Below are positions 23,935 through 36,264 of a stretch of 64,000 bases of DNA, in pieces (the stretch's first letter is position 1; every line of letters begins with the position of its first letter). Origin of the DNA: Phyllostachys edulis. Lineage: Eukaryota; Streptophyta; Magnoliopsida; Poales; Poaceae. The position numbers and the translations under genes were made by a program. The notes below the pieces were generated by a model. That model saw only the letters and a list, made by a program, of their open reading frames with translations. It did no database searches and was not told the DNA's origin. The DNA lies in contig CM070551.1 in assembly GCA_036346405.1 (NCBI GenBank), forward strand, positions 59,662,488 to 59,726,487, read 5' to 3'.

Positions 23935-25753
23935 TGTTGGACCGAAACGGCGAGTAGAGGGGGGGGTTGAATAGGAGCACAGCCTATTTTTCATTTTGAT
24001 CGGATTCAACAAGATTTTCTCTTCAATAGCTATGAAAGCTGTGAAGATCAATAAACAAGCACAGCGGATGCCTTGTATTGAATCCAATCAAAACCACAAA
24101 GCACACAACCAAAAACGCGATGATGAACAGTACCAGAAATCGGTACTACCGCATGAACAGTAAAATCAGTCGATGAATAGGAAAACCAGCCTGAAAATGA
24201 AATTAAAAATAGGCACAACTTTTGATCCACAACTCCAAACTTCATGAAACTTGAAACAAGCCTTCCCTAGGATGTCAGGAACCTATTCCAACCAAAGATC
24301 ATAAAGATCATTGCCTAAGTTCTGACCTTTCTCTATTTGAAGAGGAGTTGCTTCAAAACCGAGTTAAAAACCAAAGTATGATCCAAAACTTGCTCGTGGA
24401 TAAAGGATGATCAAGATGATCTTAGATGCACTCCCACATGTCACAGCAAGCAAGATCACCACAAGAACTCAAAGGAAAACAAATGTATCATCAAAAACCC
24501 AAAATCATCAAAGAGAGAGCAAGAACAAGAATAGAGAGTCATCTTGAAGAACTTGGCTTTGATTGATTGGAGATTGAAGTTGCCTTACAGCCACTCCATC
24601 ATGGAGGACAAAGACTCATCAATCCAACTCTCTAGAACCCTAACCTCTCCACTTTTCTCTCCTAACCCTAAAACACAAAACTAGGGCTTTAGATATGAGG
24701 GTTGGGAGGTGCAGGCCAGCACCCTCCCCTATTTATAGTGGAGGATAGCTTCCAGAAGAATAACCCTAATGGGCACCCGTTAAGCCCACACACACAAACG
24801 GGTTTCACTTACGCACGCATTTTAAAGCGCCGTCTTCATCTCCTCTTGACCTAAATCGCTACTCCTTGCGCCATCTTGCGACGCGGGTTAGCAAAAGGTC
24901 ACAAAGGCGGTATTTAGGTGAAGTTACCAAAATACCCCTCTTGATCCTTCTCCGAAGACCGAGTTCAATCTTCATGAAGCAATCCCATGCTTCGCCACGT
25001 GTAGGTCAATCAACGGCTCTCTTCATGTCGGCAAGTCTCTCCCATCCAGCTCCCACCGAAACCACCATGGCACTTGCACCGACCCCTGCGCCACTTGATC
25101 CAACCCGTCACACCGAACTGCCCGGTCGGTCATCCTTGTCTATTTTGCACCATACTTGAGTCTTCTGACTTCACCCGGCATCCTTGATCGTTCTGAACCT
25201 TAGCTCTCCAAGCCTAGTCCCGATCATCCTCACCGTTGACCGTTGTTAACCTCTAAGCTTCCTGCACAACAATAGACCAAGAAATCGATTCCGGAAACAA
25301 GTTATTTGTAACTTGACCCACGTTAGTCAAAACATGCATCATGCAACACATATGCGCTGAAACCCATGAACTTGACCTAACTTACAACCAATTCAACCAA
25401 GTTGGCCGACAATCAGAATAAAATCGGTCATATCATATAAGCACCCCAGATTACTCTTGCCGCGATAGTACGGTCCCAAACTCGGGTCATACCGATTTCA
25501 AGGAGACCAAAAACTCCCAGAAACATATCCTTTGGAAAAACCATACCACCAACTAAAAGCCAGTATTACCGCATGGCAGTAGTACTGCTAACAACTTGCG
25601 GTTATACTGATCTGCGGTACTATCGCTTCAACATTTGCGGTACTACCGATAATACTGGACTTTGCTGAAAACAAAAGATTCGACAAACCTTAAGAATCAT
25701 TGCCAATTGTTTCATCATCCTAAGATCGTGAGCATATCCCCATGATATCCACA
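23935..25753 (-). mobile_element. Element F, 3' LTR (SIRE-type Ty1-copia)
   Basis: On the minus strand the LTR starts TGTGGATATCATGGGG (right edge 25753) and ends GGTCCAACA (left edge 23935), length 1819 bp. It is preceded on that strand by the polypurine tract AAGGGGGAGAT (just right of 25753). The left flank GTAAG (23930-23934) is repeated at the far end of F (39690-39694), a perfect 5-bp TSD. A TATA box CTATAAATAG lies on the minus strand at 24729-24738. It is closely similar to the other F LTR. Confidence 0.9.
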
Positions 25754-27409
25754 ATCTCCCCCTTGATGAACACATTGGCAATTTCCCTAAAATGTAAGTT
25801 TGATGTTTGAAAATAAAAATACTCATGTTTTCGCGCAAAGGCACAACTTGGTCCAAAAGCAAGAGAAAGCAATAGAAATGACCAAGTTGGCTTCAGAATA
25901 GTATCAGCAAGTGAGATAAGGCAGAAGAAGGCAAGAAAGCTTCAATTTCCAAAGAAGAGTAAAAAATCTCACTTAAGGTCCACATGAAAGAACAATTGTT
26001 CAATTTGACCTTTGATCATTGTGAGGTTCCAAGAATTGCAATTCAAGTTCAGAAATGGTAATAAGATCATAAGAATGCAAATTAAATGCTCCCCCTCACT
26101 ATGATCATCAATTTCATTTTTCCCTTTTTCTCCAAATAGCTCCCCTTTTAACATTTTTGCTATATCTTCTCCCCCTTTGACAATGGAGTCATCAAGGAAT
26201 CACGGCTTCCTCTCATCCAGAGATGACAAGTGCAGAAATGAGAAAAAAGCATAAGAAGGAGTATGCATGAAATGCAATTGAGTGGCTTCATTTTTTGTAA
26301 TTTTCAATTTTTAGTACAAGAAGCTTTGGAGATTACCCAAAAGAACAAGCTAGCATTTCAACTACTATTACACACTACATATCAAGCCTAAAAGTGCTAG
26401 CAAGATCATGTTAAGACATATATATCAAAGCTAAGCTAGAGGCTCAAGATAAAGCGATGACTTTTTATCAATTTAAGCAAAGCTTCAAATTTAGCAAGTT
26501 CATCAATAGGGATCCTAAAGCGATAATGGCCATGTCAGAATGTCAATGTGAGATCAAGAAGCTAACAACGACCATTCTAGAGACAAAAAGTTCTAAATCG
26601 AATCATTTTGCTCAAAGAACCTGAATCACCATTTTTTTACAACAGTTTTTCATTTGCAATGAATATTGAAGTTGATTAAAGGTCTATCTTAGTAAAGAAG
26701 ATCTTGGACTAGGATCTATCCACAAACTCTTCCTAAGCTTCAACCAGGGCGACAAATCTTGATGTTCATGTCAATTTTGACAAGCAGTCCCCATGAGATC
26801 GTCTGGATCATCAAACTATCTACAAGTTCATGTCTTTGACATGCAGTCTCGTGAGAGTAGTTTGGCACAATTTAACCACATGAGAATCTTGAAATTTGAT
26901 TTTTCATTTTGCATACGAGCAGTTATTGATTCACAGGGGAACAAGAAGCTCAAGAAATGTTCAACCCTAGATTCAAGAGCTAACAAAGCAATTTTGAAAG
27001 GGCCAGTGTCACAAAAAGATCACTAATTGTGCAACTAGCTAAGAGATCCACAAATTGCAATTTTTAGATCAAGTTGTCTTAAAGTTCTAGCTCATTTAGC
27101 AAAGACTTAGCTACACATGTGAAAGCATAATAATTCTAGCAAGTCAAAGAACTAGACATGACATTGAGCAAGAATTGAAATACTAAAGCTCAAAAGGGTA
27201 ATAAGCAAAGCTTCATCAATTAAAAGACAAGCAGTAAAGCTTATATTATAATACATCTTTTTGTGATTTTCATATGAATGCAATATGATACAATGAGATG
27301 CAAGAAAAGCTCAAAAAGCTGAAGAAGATTAAAAAGATCAGCAAGTTCAGAAAAAGATCAAGGAAAGATCAGATGAACAAGGAAAGCTCAGAAAAGAACC
27401 AACTCCCTA
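25754..27409 (-). mobile_element. Element F 3' untranslated/env-position region
   Basis: About 1.65 kb of AT-rich DNA lies between the RNase H stop and the 3' LTR. SIRE-type elements often carry an extra envelope-like ORF here. I see only short frames (for example 25969-26154) and no transmembrane or coiled-coil pattern, so no such gene can be claimed. The matching stretch in G (29880-31648) is recognisably the same sequence in the opposite orientation. Confidence 0.6.
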
Positions 27410-28503
27410 TCAAACCAACCCATAGGGATAAATTACCCCTAACTCACTCCTCAAGGTGGAAAACCTTGTTGGGTCTAACGGCTTGGTGAGGATATCAGCT
27501 AACTGAGCCTCGGACTCCACAAATTCTAGCACAATATCACCCTTCTCTACATGGTCTCTAAGGAAGTGATAGCGAATGTCAATGTGCTTAGTCCTAGAAT
27601 GTTGCACTGGGTTCTTAGCAATATTAATGGCAGAAGTGTTATCACAGAGAAGAGGAACACTAGCAAACTTTAACCCAAAGTCCTTAAGAGTGGACACCAT
27701 CCATAAAATCTGACTACAGCAATTAGTGGCAGCTACATATTCAACTTCAGCAGTGGATTGTACAACAGAGGACTGCTTCCTAAAAAACCAAGAGATGAGA
27801 GAAGTGCCTAAGAAGTGACAAGCGCCTGAGGTACTCTTCCTATCTAGCCGACAGCCCACAAAATCAGAATCAGAAAACCCCCGAATGGACAAGGAAGAAG
27901 AGCAGGAATACCAAATGCCATACTAGAGGCTAGAGTGAAGGTACCTGAAAATGTGCTTGGCGGCTTGGCGATGTGAAGTCCTCGGAGACGCCTGAAACCT
28001 CGCACAGAGGCAGACCGCGAAGTGGATGTCCGGTCTTGAGGCCGTCAGGTAAAGAAGGGAGCCAATCATGCTACGGTACTCGTGTTGATCCACGACTTCT
28101 CCTTCCTCGTCTGGATCCAAAACAGTCGAGGTCGCCAAGGGAGTAGCGATCGGCTTGCAGTCACCCATCTCGAAGCGCTTGAGAAAATCCTTGGTGTACT
28201 TCGTCTGATGGATGAAGATCCCTTCCTTGCATTGTTTGATTTGAAGCCCCATAAAGTAGTTGAGTTCTCCTATCATACTCATCTCAAATTCCCTGGACAT
28301 GGTCTTAGAAAAACTGAAACAAGAGCATGAGAAGAACCACCGGAGATAATATCATCCACGTAAATTTGAACAAGCAAGAAGTCATTGCCATGCCTAAGAA
28401 TGAATAGAGTCTTGTCTACCTTACCCATCTCAAATTTTTGCTTAATCAAGAAGGTCTTAAGTCTATCATACCAGTCTTTAGGGGCTTGCTTAAGACCATA
28501 CAA
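27410..28503 (-). pseudogene. pol: Element F pol: RT C-terminal half and RNase H
   Basis: Minus-strand frames 28503-28279 (block MYGLKQAPKDWYDRL and YVDDI), 28300-27923 (end of RT) and 27892-27410 (RNase H). The RNase H part has the DSDFVGC motif, the AEVEYVA block, the DNTSAI motif and the KHIDIRYHF...LADILTKPL end characteristic of Ty1-copia. Reverse transcriptase copies element RNA and RNase H removes the RNA strand. The frames are separated by small frameshifts. The N-terminal part of this same RT gene lies at 33460-33975, on the other side of the nested element G. Confidence 0.85.
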
Positions 28504-29256
28504 AGCTTTGGATAGCTTGAAAACATGATGTGGATGCTTAGGATTCTCAAAGCCTAGGGTTGACTAACATACTGTGGATATCATGGGGATATGCTCATGA
28601 TCTTAGGATGATATTACAATTGGCAATATCGTTATTGGTTTGTCGAAACACGCATTTTTGTCGAAGTTTGGAATGTTGTCGAGGCGGTCTTGATCGAAAG
28701 CAACATTGGTAGCGGTCGGTCGCCGTGATCCGACCGCATGCATAATCGATCGTCATGCGCCATTCAATGGCGGTTTGACCAATTTTGTGTTGTTCATCGG
28801 CCAATCGGTGGCGATGAGTGTTGGGTTAGGTAAAGTTCATGGGTTTCATGGCATATGTGTTGCATGATGCATGTTTTGACTAACGTGGGTCAAGTTGTGA
28901 AGAACTTATTCCCGGAATCGATTTCTTTGTCTATTGTTTTGCAGGTTGCTTTGAGGTCAATGACGGTCAACGGCGAGGATGATCAGGACTAAACTTGGAG
29001 AGCTGAGGTCCAGAACGATCGGGGATGCCAAGTGAGGTCAATGGAGTCAAGCATGGCGCAAGAGGGACAAAGGTGACCGAACGAGTAGTTCGGTGCGACA
29101 GGTTGGATCAAGCGGTGCGGGGGTCGGTGCAAGTGGCATGGTGGTTTCGGTGGGAGCCAGATGGGAGAGACTTGCCGACACGTGGCGAAGCATGGAAGTG
29201 CTTCATGAAGATGGGACTCGGTCTTTGGAAAAAGATCGAGAAGGGGTATTTTGGAC

Positions 29257-29876
29257 ATCCACTTCGCGGTCTGCCTCTGTGCGAGGTTTCAGGCGTCTCC
29301 GAGGACTTCACATCGCTAAGCCGTTAAGCGCATCTTCAGGTACCTACACTCTACCCTTCATTATGGCATTTGGTTTTCCTGCTCGTCTTCTTTGTCCATT
29401 CGGGGGTTTTCTGATTCTGATTTTGTGGGCTGTCGGTTAGATAGAAAGAGTACCTCTAGCACTTGTCATTTCTTAGGCACTTCTCTTGTCTCTTGGTCGT
29501 CTAGGAAGCAGTCCTCTGTTGCACAATCCACTACTAAAGCTGAATATGTAGCTGTTGCTATTGCTGTAGTCAGATTTTGTGGATGGTGTCCACTCTTAAG
29601 GACTTTGGGTTAAACTTTGCTAGTGTTCCTCTTTTCTGTGATAACACTTCTGCTATTAACATTGCTAAGAACCTAGTGCAACATTCTAGGACCAAGCACA
29701 TAGACATTCACTATCACTTCCTTAGAGACCACGTTGAGAAGGGTGATATTGTGCTGCATTTTGTGGAGTCAGAGGCTCAGTTAGCCGATATCCTCACCAA
29801 GCTTTTAGACCCAACAAGGTTTGCCACCTTGAGGAGCGAGTTAGGGGTAATTTATCCCTATGGGTTGGTTTGAGGG
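29257..29876 (+). pseudogene. pol: Element G residual RT end and RNase H
   Basis: Plus-strand copy of the same RNase H as F: DSDFVGC, a TKAEYVA block, the DNTSAI motif and LADILTK near the end, closing with YPYGLV. Frames 29392-29613 and 29577-29873 are offset, so there is a frameshift near 29580. The preceding RT fragment ('gaggtttcaggcgtctcc') matches the reverse complement of 27980-28000 in F. It cannot be expressed as a functional polyprotein, since everything upstream is gone. Confidence 0.85.
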
Positions 29877-31637
29877 GGAGTTCGATCTTTTCTGATCTTC
29901 TCTTGTTCATTTGATCTCTTCTTGATCTTCTTTTGAACTTGTTGATCTTTTTGATTTTTTTAGGCTTTTTGAGCTTTTCTTGCATCTCACTGTATCATAT
30001 TGCATTCATATGAAAAATCCAAAAAGATGCATTGTAATATAAGCCTTTCTGCTTGTCTTTTAATTGATGAAGCTTTGCTTATTACCCTTTGGAGCTTTAG
30101 TATTTCAATTCTTGCTCAATGCCATGTCTAGTTCTTCGACTTACTAGAATTATCATGCTTTTACATGTGTAGCTAAGTCTTTGCGGAATGAGCTAGAACA
30201 TTAAGACAACTTGAACTAAAAACTGCAATTTGTGAATTGTTTAGCCAATTGCGCAATTATTGCTCCTTTTGTGACATTGGCCCTGTCAAAATTGCTTTGT
30301 TAGCTCTTGAATCTAAAATTGATCATTACTTGAGCTTCTTGTGCTTCTAAGAATCTAAAACTGCTCCTGTGCAAAATGAAAAAAGAAAAATCAATTTCAA
30401 GATTGTCTTATGCTTAAATTGTGCCAAACTACTCTTACGAGGATGCATGTCATAGACATGAACTTGGTGATAGTTTGATGATCCAGACGATCTTATGGGG
30501 ACTGCTTGTCAAAACTGACATGAACCTCAAGATTTGTGCATACTGTAGAAGCTTAGGAAGAGTTTGTGGATGGCTCCTAGTCCGGGATCTTCTTCACTAA
30601 GATATACCTTTAATCAACTTCGGTGAAGCTTAGGAAGAGTTTGTGGATGGCTCCTAGTCTAGGATCTTCTTCACTAAGTTAGATCATTAGTCAACTTCAA
30701 TATTCATTGCAAATGAAAAATAGTTGAAAAATGGGCATTTGAGAAAATCGAGCAAAATGATTCATTTCAGGACCTATTTGTCTCTTAATATGGTCATTGT
30801 TAGCTTTTTGATCTCACATTGACATTTTGACATAGCCAGTACCATTTTAGGATCCCTGTTGATGAACTTGCTAGATTTGAAGCTTTGCTTAAAATGCTAA
30901 AATTCATTGCTTCATATTGAGCTTTCTAGCTTAGATTTGATATATATGTCTTATCATGATCTTGCTAGTGCTTTCAGGCTTGATATGTTGTTTGTGCAAT
31001 ATTAGAAATGCTAGCTTGTTCTTTTGGGTAATCTCCAAAGCTTCTTGTACTCAAAAATTGAAAAAAAAATGAAGCCACTCCATTGCATTTTATGCATGCT
31101 CCTTCTTATGCTTTTTCCTCATTCTACATTTGTTATCTCTAGACGAGAGGAAGGCGTGATTCCTTGATGACTCCGTTGTCAAAGGGGGAGAAGACATATC
31201 AAAGATGTGTAAAAGGGCGAAGATATTAAAATGTTAAAAAGGGGGAGCCTTTTTGGAGAAATTTGGAGTTTTTGAAATTTTCTGAAATTTGAGGATCAGA
31301 GTGAGGGGGAGTTTTTTTTATTTGCGTTCTTATGGTCTTTTTGCTACTTCTGAACTTGAATTGCAATTCTTGATCCTCACAATGATCAAAGGTCATATCG
31401 AACAATTGTTCTTTCATATGGACCTTAAGTGAGATTTTGACTCGTTTATGGAAAATGAAGCTTTCTCACTTTCTTTTGCCTTATGTCAATTTCCTATACT
31501 ATTCTGAAGCCAACTTGGTCATTTCCTTTGTTTTCTCTTGCATTTGGACCAAGTTGTGCCTTTGTGCGAAAACGTCGAGTTTTTACTTTTCAAACATTAA
31601 AATTTGCATTTGTGGGAAATTGCCAATGTGTTCATCA

Positions 31638-31648
31638 AGGGGGAGATT
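31638..31648 (+). other. Polypurine tract of element G
   Basis: AAGGGGGAGAT immediately precedes TGTGGATACC of the 3' LTR, identical to the tract of F in its own orientation. Confidence 0.8.
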
Positions 31649-33455
31649 GTGGATACCATGGGGATATGCTCATGATCTTAAGATCATGTTACAATTGGCA
31701 ATATCGTTATTGGTTTGTTGAAACATGCGTTTTCGTCGATGTTTGGAATGTTGTCGAGGCGAGTCTTGGTCGGACGGCGTTAGGCGCGCCGATCGAACCG
31801 ACCGATCCGCAAGCATAGCTAGCGGTCGAGGCGGGCTATGGTCGTACCGACCATTCAATGGCAGTATGACCGATTTTGTGCTGTTCATCGGCCAATCAGT
31901 GGCGATGAGTGTTGGGATAGGTCAAGTTCATGGGTTTCATGGCATATGTGTTGCATGATGCATGTTTTGACTAATGTGCGTCAAGTTGTGAAGAACTTGT
32001 TCCCAGAATCGATTTCTTTGTCTATTGTTGTGCAGGTTGCTTTGAGGTCAATGACGGTCAACGACGAGGATGATTGGGACTAAGCTTGGAGAGCTGAGGT
32101 CCAGAATGATCGCGGATGCCGGGTGAGGTCAATGGAGTCAAGCATGGCGCAAGAGGGACAAAGGTGACCGAACGAGCAGTTCGGTGTGACGGGTTGGATC
32201 AAGTGGCGCGGGGGTCGGTGCAAGTGGCATGGTGGTTTCGGTGGGAGCCGAATGGGAGAGACTTGCAGACATGATGAGAGCCGCTGGATCAACCTACACG
32301 TGGCGAAGCATGGAAGTGCTTCACAAAGATGGGACTCGGTCTTTTGAAAAAGATCGAGAAGGGGTAGTTTGGTAATTTTACCAAATACTGCCTTGGTGAC
32401 CTTTTGCCAATCCGCGGCGCAAGACGGTGAGTGGAGAAGCGGATTAGGTCAAGAGGAGATGAAGACGGCGCTTTAAAATGCATGCGTGTATAACCCGTTT
32501 GTGTGTGGGCCTTAACGGGAGCCCATTAGGGTTCAATCTTCTAGAAGGTCTAAGCCTCCACTATAAATAGAGAAGGGTGGTGGCTGCACCCCCTTAACCC
32601 TTTCATTATTGAAAACCCTAGTTTTGTTTTTGTGCTTAGGGAGAAGATAGTTGGAGGTTAGGGTTCTAGAGAGTTGGATTTGATTTCGTACTCATGTATT
32701 GAGTCTTTGTCCTCCATTAATGGAGTGGCTGTAAACCAATACCATATCAAATCAATCCATGGAAAGATTGCTCAAAGATGTGTCTCTTTGCTTTCCTTCT
32801 CTCTATTTGATGATTTTGAGCCTTTCTTTGATCCGCGAGTTTTTGCTTGTTTTATTGCCTTGATCTAACTTGCTGTGACATGTGGGAACCTATCTAGGAT
32901 CATCTTGATCATCATTCACCCACGAGCAAGTTTCTAGATCATATTTCATTTTTGACTCGTTTTTGAACCACCTTCGTTCAAACTGAAAAAGATAGGAACT
33001 TTGGCATGGATCTTCATGATCCTTGATTGGAATAGGTTCCAAATATCTTTGAGAAGGTGTGTGTCAAGTTTCGTGGAGTTTGCCTACACGGATCAAAAGT
33101 TACATCGTTTTGTAGTTTAGGTCGCGAATTTGTTTGTTACATTCTAGAGGCTCTTGGTCGCACAAGCCTCAAGCCGCCCGGTCGTATCAAGCACCTCGGT
33201 CGATCTTCGCGCTTAGCCTTGATCCAACTGCCATACACGTCGGTCATACCGCCCGTAGGGTTTTAGGTTTCCTGTTTTGGTCTTTTGCTTCGGGTTTTGG
33301 TTTGAATTCAATACAAGTCTTCCGCTCTACTTGTAGATTGATCTTCATAGCTTCCATAGCTACTAGAGTGAAATTGGTGTTGAATCCAATCAAAGTGAAA
33401 AAGTGAGCGTGCTCCTATTCACCCCTCCCCCTCTAGTCGCCTTTTCGGTCCAACA
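31649..33455 (+). mobile_element. Element G, 3' LTR
   Basis: A full 1807-bp LTR from TGTGGATACC to GGTCCAACA, with a TATA box CTATAAATAG at 32561-32570. It matches the F LTRs in reverse complement along its whole length, so F and G belong to the same family. Confidence 0.88.
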
Positions 33456-33460
33456 CATAC

Positions 33461-33975
33461 ACTTCCTCCTCTATGAAACCATTCAGAAATGCACTATTGA
33501 CATCCATCTGATGCAGCCCAAAACCCTTAGATGCAGCAAATGCAAGCATAATGTGAATGGCTTCTAATCCAGCAACAGGAGCAAAGGTTTCATCAAAATC
33601 TAACCCCTCAACTTGGCTAAAACCCTGAGCTACTAATCTAGCCTTGTTTCTAACCACAGAACCATCCTCACTTTGTTTGTTTTTGAACACCCAACGGGTT
33701 CCTATCACATTATGACCACTAGGAGGCTCTACTAGGTTCCAAACCTTGTTCCTCTAAAAGTTCTCTAACTCCTCATGCATGGCATTAACCCAGCTTGAAT
33801 CAGATAAAGCATGTGATATATCGCAAGGTTCGAAAGAAGCAACAAATGCAGAATGGGAGTAGAGACTCAGATCGTGATACCTAGGACGAGTGACTCGCTC
33901 ATAAAGATGACCAGTGATCGGATCTGGAGGGTGATGCCTCCGAATGTGAAGTGGAGCGCCCAGGGGAGATAGCAT
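33461..33975 (-). pseudogene. pol: Element F pol: RT N-terminal part
   Basis: Minus-strand frames 33975-33754 and 33708-33433 (the last few codons of the latter run into the G LTR). They show the start of a Ty1-copia RT, with RWVFKNK, ARLVAQG, DETFAPVAGLE and MDVNSAFLNGF blocks. The coding sequence breaks at EEEVYV, where G is inserted at the TSD CATAC. A stop separates the two frames near 33753. Confidence 0.85.
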
Positions 33976-34543
33976 CTCTTCGACCTCCGCAGGTACTGCT
34001 GATGATGAGGATGTAGCAGGAGCCTCAACTGAAGGTGAAGTAGTCGAAGCAGGTTCTAGAGCTGGGACAGGAGCATCAGTAACAGGTGGAAGAGCATTAT
34101 CGACTTCATCATCATCTTCCTCTACAAAGATGCTCTCCGTTGCCTGTGTATCACCTGAAACGTCTAATCTAGCACTAGGGCTGGTCTCATCAAAGGTAAT
34201 ACTACGTGTCTCCTGGACAACGTTAGTTTCAATATTAAAAACCTGAAAACCCCTCGAATGTGCAGGATAACCCAGAAATAAACCATCAGAAGTTCTTGAC
34301 TCAAATTTATCTAGATTTCCTGTCTTGAGAATGAAACAATTGGCTCTAAAAACTCAAAAATGAGAAACATAGGGTTTTCTACCGAACCGAAGCTCATATG
34401 ATGTCTTGCCCAAAGACTGTTTCAAGAAGACACGATTGGCAATATGGCAAGCTCTGGCAATAGCTTCAGCCCAAAACCTCCTTGGAGTGCTATACTCATC
34501 TAGCATCTAAGGTTCTGTTCTTCCTTTCCACCACGTCATTTTA

Positions 34544-35272
34544 TTAAGGGACGTGTGGAGAAGAGAACTGATGCTCAATACCACGCTCAGCACAAAAAGA
34601 GGCAAATGAGGCATTCTTGAACTCCGTGCCATTATCACTACGAATTGCTCTCAGGGCACCAGGGAGTTCAAAAGCCAAGCGAAGAACAAGATCATGAAAA
34701 TGATCAAAAGCTTCATCCTTCGAAGCAAGAAAGAACACCCAATAATATGTCAAAAAATCATCAACTATGACAAGAATATACCATTTGCCACCGACTGACC
34801 AAACCCTAGCAGGACCAACAGTATCCATGTGAAGCAACTATCCCGGTCCATCAGTCATGACCATAGTCAATGAAGGGTGTGAGGCGGCTACTTGCTTGCC
34901 ATACCTACAGGGCGCACATACAACATCCTTGACGGCTTTGAGTTTGGGCAAACCTCTCATGAGATCAAGACTGCTAACTCATGTCAGATGATCAAAACCA
35001 ATGTGCCTGAAACAACGGTGCCAAAGCCAAAACTCAGAAGAAGATGCAATTAAACACTTGAGAGATCCAGCAAGAGATTCAGAAAAGTTAGCTCCAAAGA
35101 TCCTACCAACTCTAGAAATCCTAAAAACAAGCTCACCAATTGAATCAAGCACACGACAAGCATTTTTCTTAAATCTAGTCTCATAGCCATCATCAAAAAG
35201 CTGCGAGACAGAAAGCAAGTTATACCTTAAATCTAGTCTCATAGCCATCATCAGGATGAATTTGTCGTTCAC
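34544..35272 (-). pseudogene. pol: Element F integrase with GAG-pre-integrase domain
   Basis: Minus-strand frame 35272-34979 has LLSVSQL and a WHRCFRHIGFDHL zinc-finger start, the GAG-pre-integrase domain of Ty1-copia. Frame 34837-34544 is the integrase core, with HMDTVGPA and SDNGTEF carrying the first two catalytic Asp residues. The region up to 33975 should hold the rest of the core and the C-terminal domain but is broken by stops. Integrase joins the cDNA ends to the target DNA. Integrase upstream of RT confirms the Ty1-copia gene order. Confidence 0.8.
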
Positions 35273-36020
35273 CCTGATCGATCCCGTTCCTTCAATCTGC
35301 CCTTGTGTATCATCTCCAAAGGTGATAAAGTCATCACCCGTCGACCGCGTGAAGGAGGTGAACTATCTTGAGTCTCCGCTCATGTGACGTGAACAGCAGG
35401 AGTCGACGAACCATGTGTTCTTCCCCCTTCCACGGCGATCCTAAAAATCAAGGCACAAAAGATCGATGTGTCTCAATACTGGGGTTAGTTAAACATGACT
35501 TGGGAACCCAGTACTGAGACACACGTCTGCGAGTAGTATACAAAGCAGAATTGCTATCCTTGATCTTACTTGAGGTTCTGTCATGAGCAGTGGTTACACG
35601 AACATGAGAAGCATCCTGTCTAGGAACATGATGATGATGAGCATGTGAAACAAATCCTAGTCCAGGTTTCTTATTTTTTAAATGACCATGTCTCATGAAA
35701 GCTCTAGGTTGATGAGATGAAATTCTAGCAAGATTTTTCCTAGTATTTTTCAACCTACGCCAACAGAACTCAAGCAAATGCCCATCCTTCTTGCAATAGG
35801 TGCAATGGTACTTGGTACCACTAGGAGAAGCACCTTTGGCTCAAAAGATGGTTGGGCAAAACCTGCAGATTTGAAAATGGTTTTTGCAGGTTGGGTTGTG
35901 AACTCAACTAAGCCATTTTCCAATACTTGAATAATATTTGGCTTGGACTTGTCTTGGGCAAAGTTGTATCCTAACTCTTGCTTCTTATAAGGAGTTTTTG
36001 ACTTGTCAAGAATCATGTTT
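35273..36020 (-). pseudogene. Element F gag C-terminus / protease region
   Basis: Broken minus-strand frames (36016-35750 and 35777-35448) lie between the gag coiled-coil segment and the pre-integrase domain, where gag end and aspartic protease are expected. A Cys/His-rich stretch near 35770-35800 could be a second zinc knuckle. I could not place the protease catalytic motif with certainty, so the protease call rests on position. Confidence 0.45.
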
Positions 36021-36264
36021 AACTATTTCTTACCCTTAGAGAATTTTTCTAATGTATCCTTAAGATAAGCATTCTCTTTTCCAAGGTTAAAACATGGTTC
36101 ACAAGTTTTGGCCTTAATGGCTCTAGCATGCTTCTCCTCATGAATGGCAACTTCAAGCTTAAAGGCTTCACATGAAGCACATGGAGCAGAATCAATTTTA
36201 TCCTTAAGCTTGGCATACTTAGCTCTAACTACTTCTAATATGTCTTTTACTTCATGTTCACGTT

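Larger units (their letters stand above)
28573..33455 (+). mobile_element. Element G, internally deleted SIRE-type copia element
   Basis: Inserted in the opposite orientation inside the RT gene of F, with perfect 5-bp TSD CATAC (28568-28572 and 33456-33460). The plus-strand start is TGTGGATATC and the end is GGTCCAACA. It consists of a truncated 5' LTR (28573 to about 29256), the end of RT plus RNase H (about 29257-29876), a 3' untranslated part, polypurine tract and a full 3' LTR (31649-33455). The 5' LTR stops inside the equivalent of 32370, where RT coding begins at once. So a single deletion removed the LTR end, primer site, gag, protease, integrase and most of RT. Confidence 0.9.

Noticed and set aside
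25754..27409. Envelope-like ORF3 expected for a SIRE element
   Set aside because: Only short frames are present. No signal peptide, membrane segment or coiled coil was visible on the minus strand.
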